9,314 bases of DNA from CAZLQG01 sp964561655 (lineage in GTDB: Bacteria > Patescibacteriota > Doudnabacteria > UBA920), in the NCBI GenBank assembly GCA_964561655.1, contig CAZLQG010000029.1, positions 1-9,314 on the forward strand, written 5' to 3'. Position 1 is the first letter of the stretch, and every line of letters begins with the position of its first letter. The notes under the pieces are model-generated. The model was not told the origin of the DNA and ran no database searches. It worked only from the letters and a program-made list of their open reading frames with translations. This document shows, piece by piece, positions 1 through 4,376 of the stretch. A program made the translations under genes and the position numbers.

Positions 1-86
1 AGCTAATGGATGAATATAATGAACCGATAGAAGGAAAGACCCTTATTGCAACCGCGGCCCATTTAGCTGAAAAGTTGGAAGATTAA
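1..86 (+). CDS. C-terminal end of an unidentified protein (5' truncated by the window)
   Basis: An open frame read from base 3 runs 27 codons to TAA at 84-86 and ends in ATAAHLAEKLED. It lies in the place where nusG is usual upstream of rplK, but the residues do not look like the C-terminal KOW domain of NusG, so I do not assign it. The fragment is too short for a family call. Its being a real gene end rests on the frame, the close rplK neighbour and the same orientation. An internal ATG at 6 could also make it a chance small frame. Confidence 0.35.
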   Translation, partial: LMDEYNEPIEGKTLIATAAHLAEKLED

Positions 87-120
87 TCTATAAATTTTAA
101 CAGAAAGGAATGGTTGGTTT

Positions 121-191
121 CCTAATACGTTAGGAGATCTCGGCCGCAATAAAAAACTCGTTGATGCGAGTAGCGGTTACCATCAACACAA
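121..191 (+). promoter_or_regulatory. Structured mRNA leader of rplK with possible pseudoknot
   Basis: CCTAA (121-125) and TTAGG (130-134) close a TACG tetraloop of the stable UNCG type. Further on, ACTCG (156-160) pairs with CGAGT (167-171) around the loop TTGATG (161-166), and that loop is perfectly complementary to CATCAA (181-186), five bases before the rplK ATG. CCGC (144-147) and GCGG (173-176) can add an outer helix. The result is an H-type pseudoknot candidate covering the ribosome landing site. No SD lies close to the ATG; AGGAG at 132-136 is too far. L1 is known to repress rplK-rplA in other bacteria by binding the mRNA leader; that this leader is an L1 target is inference. Confidence 0.5.
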
Positions 192-617
192 ATGGTAAAA
201 AAAGTTAAGACAATGTTAAAACTCCAGCTGCCGGCTGGAAAAGCGACCCCGGCGCCGCCTGTGGGAACCGCGCTTGGCCCCCACGGCGTAAATATCGCGC
301 AGTTTGTAAAAGATTTTAACGACAAGACTGCGAAGATGGGCGATACCATCATTCCGGTGGAAATGACGATTTTTGAAGATCGTTCATTTAGTTTTATTTT
401 AAAAACTCCGCCTGCCGCGAATTTAATTATGAAAGCCGCAGGCATCCCCAAAGGCAGCGGCAACCCGTTACTGAATAAAGTGGGAAAAATTACGGCCAAG
501 CAGGTTAGGGAAATCGCGGAAAAGAAGATGCCGGACTTAAACGCGGTTGATTTGGACGCGGCGGAAAAAATTATTCGTGGTACTGCCCGCTCTATGGGAG
601 TGGAGGTAGTGGGCTAG
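192..617 (+). CDS. rplK: 50S ribosomal protein L11 (uL11)
   Basis: This 141-residue protein has the usual L11 length (142 in E. coli). The N-terminal domain carries the conserved PAGKATPAPPVG (14-25) followed by LGPHGVNIAQF (29-39), the proline-rich region next to the helix that thiostrepton-type drugs recognise. The C-terminal rRNA-binding domain ends with KIIRGTARSMGVEVVG (126-141), the L11 signature. L11 binds the GTPase-associated region of 23S rRNA together with L10 and the L7/L12 stalk. The start at 192 matches the family N-terminus (MVKKV...), although no SD precedes it; the structured leader probably controls initiation. It is the first recognised gene of a + strand group with a membrane protein and rplA, in the order rplK, membrane protein, rplA. 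Confidence 0.97.
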   Translation: MVKKVKTMLKLQLPAGKATPAPPVGTALGPHGVNIAQFVKDFNDKTAKMGDTIIPVEMTIFEDRSFSFILKTPPAANLIMKAAGIPKGSGNPLLNKVGKITAKQVREIAEKKMPDLNAVDLDAAEKIIRGTARSMGVEVVG

Positions 618-619
618 TT

Positions 620-651
620 CATTTAAACATCTAAACATTTTAACATTTAAA
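620..651 (+). repeat. Imperfect 8-bp tandem repeat (4 units)
   Basis: Four adjacent units CATTTAAA, CATCTAAA, CATTTTAA and CATTTAAA fill most of the gap between rplK and the membrane protein gene, followed by a degenerate CAAAAACA. It looks like slippage-generated spacer DNA. It leaves no room for an SD before the next ATG. Confidence 0.6.
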
Positions 652-661
652 CAAAAACACT

Positions 662-1015
662 ATGTCTCTAAAAAAAGCGTATTTGTATCTCGTTTCCGTT
701 ATCTCGTTAGTCATTGCCGTGGTCGGCGCGATAATGCTAATAAATTTGGTTTTAAAGACTTGGGTTTTTCCAAAGGCTGAGCAGGCGTATTATTATAATC
801 CTTGCGACAGCCGAATGGCACTGACTCCTGTGAAGGTTGATGGAGAGCCAAAAACAGAGCCTTGTACGGAAGAGGAAAGGGCGATGTACGACAAGCAGGA
901 AAAGGAAAACAGAAGCGCGCAAAAACAGCGCGACGCGGCTCAGGCTCTTGCTATGATAATTGTCGCAACTCCAGTTTGGTGGGGACATTGGAGACTGGCG
1001 AAAAGGGAAAGCTAG
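662..1015 (+). CDS. Small two-helix membrane protein of unknown function
   Basis: The protein has 117 residues. A hydrophobic segment spans about 7-31, after a Lys-Lys at 4-5. A polar, charged loop spans about 38-92. A second, weaker hydrophobic segment spans about 93-109 and ends in the aromatic PVWWGHW (104-110), followed by basic RLAKR. The positive-inside rule puts both ends in the cytoplasm and the loop outside. The loop has two cysteines (48 and 68) that could form a disulfide. The aromatic second helix vaguely recalls DUF5671-type membrane proteins common in CPR genomes; I could not check this. It lies between rplK and rplA, 44 bases after rplK and without an SD. It has no role in translation that I can infer. 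Confidence 0.75.
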   Translation: MSLKKAYLYLVSVISLVIAVVGAIMLINLVLKTWVFPKAEQAYYYNPCDSRMALTPVKVDGEPKTEPCTEEERAMYDKQEKENRSAQKQRDAAQALAMIIVATPVWWGHWRLAKRES

Positions 1016-1106
1016 TTGAAAGTTCATCAAGTTATGAAGTTTATAAAGTAATTAGTCGTGGGAGAATTAATTAAACAGATCGCCACACCACGAAAGGAAT
1101 TAAAAA

Positions 1107-1790
1107 ATGTCGAAAGTAGGAAAAAGAGCAAAAGCTAACAGCGAACTTATCGAAAAAGATAAATTATATATTGTAGAAGAAGCCATAGAGCTTGCAAAAA
1201 AAACTGCCAATACCAAATTTGTTGGTTCTATAGAAGTGCATATTAAAACAGGAATTGATGCAAAGAAAACTGACCAGGCCGTGCGCGGCATGGTAAGTTT
1301 GCCGCATGGCACGGGCAAAACCAAAAAAGTTGCCGCTTTTGTAACAGATGCCAAGGAAAAGGAAGCTAAAGAAGCCGGTGCCAGCGAGGTTGGCGGGGAG
1401 GAGTTTATTAAGCGCATAAAAGAAACTGGAAAAATGGATTTTGATGTGGCAGTGGCAGAGCCTGCTTTAATGCCTAAACTTGCCGTTATAGCCAAAATTT
1501 TGGGTCCCAGAGGTCTTATGCCTAACCCTAAGACCGGCACGGTAGGGCAGGATGTTGCGAAGATGATAAAGGAAATTGTCGGCGGCAAGGTTAACTTTAA
1601 AAATGACGATAGCGGCAACGTTCACCAAATAATTGGCAAGAGCAATTTTGAAACCGCAAAGCTGGTAGAGAACTTTAAAGTTTTTTATAATGCTGTTGTT
1701 CACGGTAAGCCTGCGGCGTTTAAGGGGCAGTTTATTAAAGGAATAAGCATAAATGTCAGTATGGGGCCGGGGATTAGAGTAAAAGTTTAG
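1107..1790 (+). CDS. rplA: 50S ribosomal protein L1 (uL1)
   Basis: The protein has 227 residues, close to the usual 230. The L1 signature is clear around 121-141: MPKLAVIAKILGPRGLMP followed by NPKTGT. The C-terminal part has the typical GQFIKGISINVSMGPGIRV. L1 forms the mobile L1 stalk on 23S rRNA, helps E-site tRNA release, and in many bacteria represses its own rplK-rplA mRNA. The ATG at 1107 has a good SD, AAAGGA at 1093-1098, unlike rplK and the gene in between. It is separated from rplK by a membrane protein gene and is followed by a strong terminator, with no rplJ or rplL. Some CPR lineages are reported to lack L1; this genome has an intact copy. Confidence 0.97.
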   Translation: MSKVGKRAKANSELIEKDKLYIVEEAIELAKKTANTKFVGSIEVHIKTGIDAKKTDQAVRGMVSLPHGTGKTKKVAAFVTDAKEKEAKEAGASEVGGEEFIKRIKETGKMDFDVAVAEPALMPKLAVIAKILGPRGLMPNPKTGTVGQDVAKMIKEIVGGKVNFKNDDSGNVHQIIGKSNFETAKLVENFKVFYNAVVHGKPAAFKGQFIKGISINVSMGPGIRVKV

Positions 1791-1809
1791 AAAGTGTTTA
1801 GTTTTTAGT

Positions 1810-1846
1810 AAAAATTTTCCCGACTTGTCGGGAGAATTTTTGTTTG
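1810..1846 (+). terminator. Rho-independent terminator after rplA
   Basis: CCCGAC (1819-1824) and GTCGGG (1827-1832) form the core of a stem that extends on both sides through AAAAATTTT (1810-1818) and AGAATTTTT (1833-1841) with one G-T pair. A T-rich run follows. It ends the rplK-rplA transcript, and its symmetry means it may also work for the convergent gene. Confidence 0.85.
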
Positions 1847-1889
1847 GAAAAAAGAAGAACCGGGCGGCGACATACTGCGTCGCGCCCGG
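1843..1889 (-). terminator. GC-rich rho-independent terminator of the 82-residue gene
   Basis: On the - strand, CCGGGC (1889-1884) plus the inner GTCG/CGAC pairs form a stem of about 11 bp with a 7-base loop (1878-1872) and one bulged base. It is followed by TTCTTCTTTTTT (1859-1848). It starts about 24 bases after the stop codon at 1913 and abuts the rplA terminator, as expected for convergent genes. Confidence 0.85.
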
Positions 1890-1912
1890 CGGTGGTTGTG
1901 TTTGGGGGCATG

Positions 1913-2161
1913 TTACATCCCCCAGCATTGTTGATTCCCGTCGTCGGCCAACCAGTCTCCCTTTGAGAGAGTGGCTGTCAGGTTCCCTTGTGGAACGAAT
2001 CCCGAGAAAGGGACGTGCCTGGGATCGTGAGCGACGATTGTTACGCCGCCCTCATCGACCCGGGCCTTTTTGATAATTGCCTTTAGGGGACCTTTCCCCA
2101 TCAGCAGTTCAACTCCGAGCTCGGGTTTCTTATCTTTGGGGATGCTCACAGTGAGCGTCAT
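1913..2161 (-). CDS. Unknown 82-residue protein with strong SD (orphan small gene)
   Basis: I do not recognise this protein. It is soluble by composition, without a signal peptide or membrane segment. The N-terminal half alternates lysines and hydrophobic residues (MTLTVSIPKDKKPELGVELL). The middle has DEGGVTIVAHDPRHVPFSG (36-54), and the C-terminus is short and polar, ending NQQCWGM. The start is well supported: AGGAGGA (2177-2171) stands 9 bases before the ATG. A terminator follows directly. Its codons look more GC-rich than those of the deoxynucleotide genes. It is alone in its own unit with a promoter at 2453-2425 and a long structured leader. The beta-rich pattern could suit a small nucleic-acid or ligand-binding fold, but that is a guess. 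Confidence 0.7.
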   Translation of the reverse strand: MTLTVSIPKDKKPELGVELLMGKGPLKAIIKKARVDEGGVTIVAHDPRHVPFSGFVPQGNLTATLSKGDWLADDGNQQCWGM

Positions 2162-2212
2162 AGTTTTGTTTCCTCCTGCTGCGATGGTTTTGTGGGTACA
2201 AGTTTATCTTCA

Positions 2213-2240
2213 TAGATTCCGGATCAAGTCCGGAATGACA
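2213..2240. repeat. REP-like palindrome (ATTCCGGA...TCCGGAAT)
   Basis: ATTCCGGA (2216-2223) and TCCGGAAT (2229-2236) are perfect 8-base arms around TCAAG, followed by GACA. The phrase GATTCCGGATCAAGTCCGGAATGACA is a type of short dispersed palindrome seen between genes in many bacteria. Here it lies in the 5' leader of the 82-residue gene, between the leader terminator and the SD. Confidence 0.6.
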
Positions 2241-2263
2241 ATGGGGACAATTTTGAAACCACA

Positions 2264-2295
2264 AACAAAAAACTCTAGCCTAAGGGGCTGGAGTT
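2264..2295 (-). terminator. Intrinsic terminator inside the 5' leader of the 82-residue gene
   Basis: On the - strand AACTCCAGCC (2295-2286) pairs with GGCTAGAGTT (2280-2271) with one G-T pair, around a 5-base loop. TTTTTTGTTTG follows (2272-2262). It would stop transcription about 150 bases after the promoter at 2453-2425 and 100 bases before the ATG at 2161. Its loop and inner stem, CCCCTTAGGCT (2287-2277), are perfectly complementary to AGCCTAAGGGG (2363-2353) upstream, so it has a ready antiterminator. Confidence 0.75.
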
Positions 2296-2418
2296 GGTTC
2301 TTGTTTTAGCTTAAAGAATCGTTATTTTAGCTTTTACAACTTATACCAAAATCCCCTTAGGCTTTGAGGCTAAGAAGGAGGTTAAGAGTCAAGTTGGAAA
2401 AGCTATTTTTGTACATTT
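2277..2418 (-). promoter_or_regulatory. Candidate attenuator leader RNA with Leu-rich frame
   Basis: Two pairings compete. In one, AGCTTTTCCAACTT (2404-2391) pairs with AAGTTGTAAAAGCT (2342-2329), 13 of 14 positions, and the terminator at 2295-2271 forms. In the other, AGCCTAAGGGG (2363-2353) pairs with all 11 bases of CCCCTTAGGCT (2287-2277) and breaks the terminator. A 19-codon frame runs through the first strand and its stop codon (2359-2357) lies inside the antiterminator strand. That is the geometry of attenuation control. The alternative is a stand-alone small RNA of about 150 bases ending at 2264. Confidence 0.5.
2357..2416 (-). CDS. Possible Leu-rich leader peptide (19 residues)
   Basis: The frame begins with ATG at 2416, two bases after the predicted transcription start, and stops at TAA (2359-2357). 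The second half reads NLTLNLLLSLKA, with six leucines in nine positions encoded by TTG, CTT and CTC codons. It has no SD and would need leaderless translation. The spacing from the -10 box to ATG is 8 bases, the same as in the kinase gene at 7696. It may be a regulatory leader peptide, a tiny membrane peptide or chance. The main support is its place before a terminator with a competing structure. Confidence 0.35.
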   Translation of the reverse strand: MYKNSFSNLTLNLLLSLKA

Positions 2419-2424
2419 GTTGAT

Positions 2425-2453
2425 ATATTAAACTAAAGCGAAAAAGTTGTCAA
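2425..2453 (-). promoter_or_regulatory. Sigma-70-type promoter for the 82-residue gene unit
   Basis: TTGACA (2453-2448), a 17-base spacer and TAATAT (2430-2425) give a near-consensus promoter. The transcription start should be near 2418. It begins directly after the T-rich tail of the terminator of the previous - strand gene, so the two small genes are separate units. Confidence 0.75.
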
Positions 2454-2454
2454 A

Positions 2455-2503
2455 TATAGAAAAGAGGGGCAGTCGGCGACGCGGGAAAAGCGCGCCGACT
2501 GCC
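2455..2503 (-). terminator. Rho-independent terminator of the 100-residue gene
   Basis: On the - strand GGCAGTCGGCG (2503-2493) pairs with CGCCGACTGCC (2478-2468); an inner GCG/CGC extends the stem, with one bulged A. A moderately T-rich tail, CCTCTTTTC, follows. It begins about 20 bases after the stop codon at 2524. Confidence 0.8.
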
Positions 2504-2523
2504 GTGGTGCGTGTACTTCATCG

Positions 2524-2826
2524 TTATTTCCTGATTTTGAAGCTTACTTGGCCCGTATTCGGTTGGATAATGGCGAGACGCCGGATGCCCCTTGGGTGAA
2601 GTTGGGGGTGAGTATAGATCACGGTCGCGTGGACTGATCTATCCTTCCGTCGTGGCTTGTGCGTAAGTCCCAGAATTTGGAGCTTTTCCATGTCGGTTGG
2701 CCTTACCTGTTGGCCACCCTTGATGACTAGAAGGGAGCTGTTTGTCCTGAACAGCATTGTTCCTGGTACCAAATCCCTTCGGTCGCAGTTCCAACCTGAA
2801 AGTAAAAATTGACGAGCTCTACTCAT
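2524..2826 (-). CDS. Unknown basic 100-residue protein (orphan small gene)
   Basis: I do not recognise this protein. From the ATG at 2826 it has 100 residues and is strongly basic, with clusters KPRRKDR (57-63), RGIRR (79-83) and a C-terminal FKIRK. It has no signal peptide or membrane segment. A stretch TMLFRTNSSLLVIKGGQQVRP (23-43) suggests short beta strands. A nucleic-acid-binding role is possible from charge alone. The frame also has an upstream ATG at 2841, but the SD AAGGGAGGG (2838-2830) lies inside that extension, 3-4 bases before the ATG at 2826, and nothing SD-like precedes 2841; I therefore choose 2826. It forms its own unit: promoter at 3082-3054, leader terminator at 2942-2913, large hairpin at 2906-2869, end terminator at 2503-2468. 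Confidence 0.7.
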   Translation of the reverse strand: MSRARQFLLSGWNCDRRDLVPGTMLFRTNSSLLVIKGGQQVRPTDMEKLQILGLTHKPRRKDRSVHATVIYTHPQLHPRGIRRLAIIQPNTGQVSFKIRK

Positions 2827-2868
2827 GAGCCCTCCCTTCATGTTGATTTTTATTGAGTTTGCCTTACG

Positions 2869-2906
2869 GCTAGAAGATCATTATCTTGGAATAATGAACT
2901 TCTAGC
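2869..2906 (-). promoter_or_regulatory. Large perfect-armed hairpin in the leader of the 100-residue gene
   Basis: GCTAGAAG (2869-2876) pairs with CTTCTAGC (2899-2906), then one A-A mismatch, then TCATTAT (2878-2884) with ATAATGA (2891-2897) around a 6-base loop: 15 pairs in all. It lies between the leader terminator and the SD, the same relative place as the palindrome at 2216-2236 in the other unit. No T-run follows, so it is not a terminator. It may protect the mRNA end or bind a protein. Confidence 0.6.
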
Positions 2907-2912
2907 TATAAA

Positions 2913-2942
2913 TCAAAAACCCCTGCTTTGCGGCAGGGGTTT
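2913..2942 (-). terminator. Intrinsic terminator inside the 5' leader of the 100-residue gene
   Basis: AAACCCCTGC (2942-2933) pairs with GCAGGGGTTT (2926-2917) around a 6-base loop on the - strand, and the run TTTTTGATTT follows. No other - strand gene lies upstream, so it can only stop transcripts from the promoter at 3082-3054. CTGCCGC (2936-2930) in its 5' arm and loop is complementary to GCGGCAG (2987-2981) upstream. Confidence 0.75.
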
Positions 2943-3047
2943 GGGAGTTTTTAGAACTAAGCCAAATTAAAACTCTTCCACTGCCGCGTGGGGGTAATAA
3001 TAATGCCAATGATGATGGCAATAGAAGAATGATATTTCATATATATT
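2930..3047 (-). promoter_or_regulatory. Candidate attenuator leader RNA with Ile-rich frame
   Basis: The leader has three upstream hairpins: TGCCA/TGGCA (3020-3004), CCAC/GTGG (2991-2978) with loop GCGGCA, and GAGTTTT/AAAACTC (2975-2945). GCGGCAG (2987-2981) can instead pair with CTGCCGC (2936-2930) and weaken the terminator at 2942-2917. A 27-codon frame covers the first two hairpins and ends between the arms of the third. The architecture parallels that of the neighbouring unit. Function is inference. Confidence 0.45.
2957..3040 (-). CDS. Possible Ile-rich leader peptide (27 residues)
   Basis: ATG at 3040 lies about 7 bases after the predicted transcription start; the frame stops at TAG (2959-2957). 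Residues 5-18 read SSIAIIIGIIITPT, seven isoleucines in nine positions (7-15), encoded by ATT and ATC. The tail is polar and basic (RQWKSFNLA). It has no SD. The run of one amino acid just before an intrinsic terminator resembles the leader peptides of amino-acid operons such as thrL and ilvL. It also resembles hydrophobic micropeptides of type I toxin systems. Chance cannot be excluded, since the codons are simple and AT-rich. Confidence 0.4.
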   Translation of the reverse strand: MKYHSSIAIIIGIIITPTRQWKSFNLA

Positions 3048-3053
3048 AAAGGC

Positions 3054-3082
3054 AGTTTATCAACAGATATATATTTTGTCAA
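3054..3082 (-). promoter_or_regulatory. Promoter of the 100-residue gene unit
   Basis: TTGACA (3082-3077), a 17-base spacer and TAAACT (3059-3054) predict a start near 3047. The -35 box overlaps the -35 box of the divergent dcd promoter on the other strand. Confidence 0.6.
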
Positions 3083-3104
3083 ATAGGAGAAAATCTATTA
3101 AAAT
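3076..3104 (+). promoter_or_regulatory. Promoter of dcd
   Basis: TTGTCA (3076-3081), a 17-base spacer and TAAAAT (3099-3104) predict a start near 3111, about 23 bases before the dcd ATG. The sequence TTGTCAA serves both strands, so dcd and the divergent unit probably compete for RNA polymerase. Confidence 0.65.
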
Positions 3105-3133
3105 GATTAAGTTATTAGTTATTAGTTTGGAAT

Positions 3134-3715
3134 ATGATTCTTTCTGACAGAGACATAAAAAAAGCCATTAAACAGGGCAGAATCCAAATTACGCCCAAGC
3201 CCAATTTTAAAGTCCAGCTGGGGCCTTGTTCCATAGATTTGCATTTAGGCAACAGGTTCGCGGTTTTTAAGCATTCCAAACACCCATTTGTGGATTTGAA
3301 AAAGCCAGCTCCTATGGAAGGGATTATGCAGGAGATAATGGTGAAAAAAGGCGCGGCGTTTGTGATGCAGCCGGGGGATTTTGCTTTGGTTACCACGGTA
3401 GAAAATTTAAAATTGGCAGATGATATTGTAGGCAAGATTGAGGGGCGCTCGTCGCTCGGCAGATTGGGCATTATAGTTCACGGCACGGCTTCCATTTTTG
3501 ATCCTGGATGGGACGGTAAGCCAACTATGGAACTTGGCAACTTGGGTGTAATGCCCGTGGCGCTTTACCCCGGGATGCGCGTATGCGCTTTTACCTTTGA
3601 GGAACTGTCTTCGCCGGCGGAAGAGCCGTACAACAAAAAACATACCGGAACCGGCAATGTGTACTTAAAACAAAAAAGCGCCAAGCCGAAGATTACCAAG
3701 AAAACCATATTCTGA
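3134..3715 (+). CDS. dcd: dCTP deaminase
   Basis: The 193-residue length equals that of the E. coli enzyme. The dUTPase-like beta fold is evident from GRSSLGRLGIIVHGTA (104-119), DPGW (123-126), TMELGN (131-136) with the expected catalytic glutamate E133, and LYPGMRVCAFTFEEL (144-158). It deaminates dCTP to dUTP, the precursor route to dUMP for thymidylate synthase. Archaeal and mycobacterial relatives also hydrolyse dUTP to dUMP. The DPGW version here is nearer to the deaminase-only E. coli type, but this does not decide the point. The gene has its own promoter, only a weak TTTGGA before the start, and a clean terminator. It faces the thyA-folA operon convergently. The lysine-rich tail after about 175 is variable in the family. 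Confidence 0.95.
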   Translation: MILSDRDIKKAIKQGRIQITPKPNFKVQLGPCSIDLHLGNRFAVFKHSKHPFVDLKKPAPMEGIMQEIMVKKGAAFVMQPGDFALVTTVENLKLADDIVGKIEGRSSLGRLGIIVHGTASIFDPGWDGKPTMELGNLGVMPVALYPGMRVCAFTFEELSSPAEEPYNKKHTGTGNVYLKQKSAKPKITKKTIF

Positions 3716-3747
3716 TATAAGAATTAAGATATAAGATGTAAGATTTT

Positions 3748-3782
3748 AAAATCCCGAGTTTTTCTCGGGATTTTATGTTTTT
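3748..3782 (+). terminator. Rho-independent terminator after dcd
   Basis: AAAATCCCGAG (3748-3758) and CTCGGGATTTT (3764-3774) are perfect 11-base arms around TTTTT, followed by ATGTTTTTG. The A/T symmetry suggests it also ends the convergent thyA-folA transcript. Confidence 0.9.
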
Positions 3783-3882
3783 GTCATTTCGAATAAAGCG
3801 AAGCGGAATTGAGAAATCGCTTATCCGCTAACGACCATCAGCCAAGGGATCCCTCCGCTCACTTCGTTCGGTCGGGATGACA
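3782..3882. repeat. Dispersed intergenic repeat bounded by TGTCAT / ATGACA
   Basis: The element opens with TGTCATTTCGAATAAAGCGA and closes with TTCGGTCGGGATGACA, so its ends are inverted copies. The inner parts (GAAGCGGAATTGAGAAATC, GGGATCCCTCCGCTCACTTC) have the style of a widespread class of short bacterial intergenic repeats. It lies between two convergent genes, 8 bases from the folA stop codon. I see no coding potential. GACAGT-AA-ACTGTC (3879-3892) at its end forms an extra small palindrome that reaches into the folA stop. Confidence 0.6.
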
Positions 3883-3890
3883 GTAAACTG

Positions 3891-4376
3891 TCATTTTTCA
3901 ATTTCTAGAAAAGTATATTTCAAGCCTTCGTATTCGTGTTCTTCTTGCAAAGTTATGTTTTTAAATACATCATCATATTTGGGAAAAAAAGTATCTGCGC
4001 CCGGGAATTCTTTATCAATTAAAGTAATGTAAAGTTTGTCAGCCAGGGGTAGAAATTGTTTATAAATAGAACTGCCGCCGATAATAAAAATCTCGGACGA
4101 TTCTAATTCTTTGCCTTTTTTTATGGCATCATCAATGCTATTTGCCACAATACAGCCTTTGGCTTTGAAATTTTTATCGTTCGTGATAATGATATTAATC
4201 CTGTTTGGAAGCGGCCTGCCAATAGATTCAAAAGTTTTACTTCCCATAATTACAACATGGCCTTTGGTTAATTCTCGGAAGCGTTTCAAATCATTCGGCA
4301 AATTCCAAAGCAACTGGTTGTTTTTGCCGATTTCCAAATTTTTGCCATGTGCGGCGATTAGTGAAATTTTAACCAT
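3891..4376 (-). CDS. folA: Dihydrofolate reductase
   Basis: The enzyme reduces dihydrofolate to tetrahydrofolate with NADPH, renewing the cofactor that ThyA oxidises. From the ATG at 4376 it has 161 residues (E. coli 159). Landmarks counted from there: ISLIAAHGKNLEIG (4-17), LLWNLPNDLKRFRELT (22-37) with the catalytic acid D29, VVIMGSKTFESIGRPLPNR (41-59) with the folate-binding arginine R59, IFIIGGSSIYKQ (96-107) with the Gly-Gly turn, and the GADTFFP motif (126-132). A TTG stands one codon earlier (4379); I prefer the ATG. The start overlaps the preceding gene by 8 bases, which implies translational coupling. It is the last gene of the thyA operon. FolA is absent from many CPR genomes, so its pairing with ThyA is informative. 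Confidence 0.95.
   Translation of the reverse strand: MVKISLIAAHGKNLEIGKNNQLLWNLPNDLKRFRELTKGHVVIMGSKTFESIGRPLPNRINIIITNDKNFKAKGCIVANSIDDAIKKGKELESSEIFIIGGSSIYKQFLPLADKLYITLIDKEFPGADTFFPKYDDVFKNITLQEEHEYEGLKYTFLEIEK

Noticed and set aside
862..1074. 70-codon + strand frame overlapping the end of the membrane protein gene
   Set aside because: It lies mostly inside a gene with clear membrane segments, in another frame, with no SD and a composition that looks random.
1825..2309. Two + strand frames opposite the 82-residue gene
   Set aside because: The - strand gene has a strong SD, promoter and terminator; the + strand frames have none and run through terminator and REP-like sequence.
2375..2423. 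AAGGAGG followed by TTG on the + strand, 9-codon frame
   Set aside because: The SD-like string is the complement of Leu/Asn codons in the leader frame, spacing is long (12 bases), and the frame is trivial.
2524..2841. Start of the 100-residue gene at the ATG at 2841
   Set aside because: The best SD lies inside the extra five codons and points to the ATG at 2826.
3115..3643. - strand frames opposite dcd
   Set aside because: They are shadows of a clearly recognised gene.
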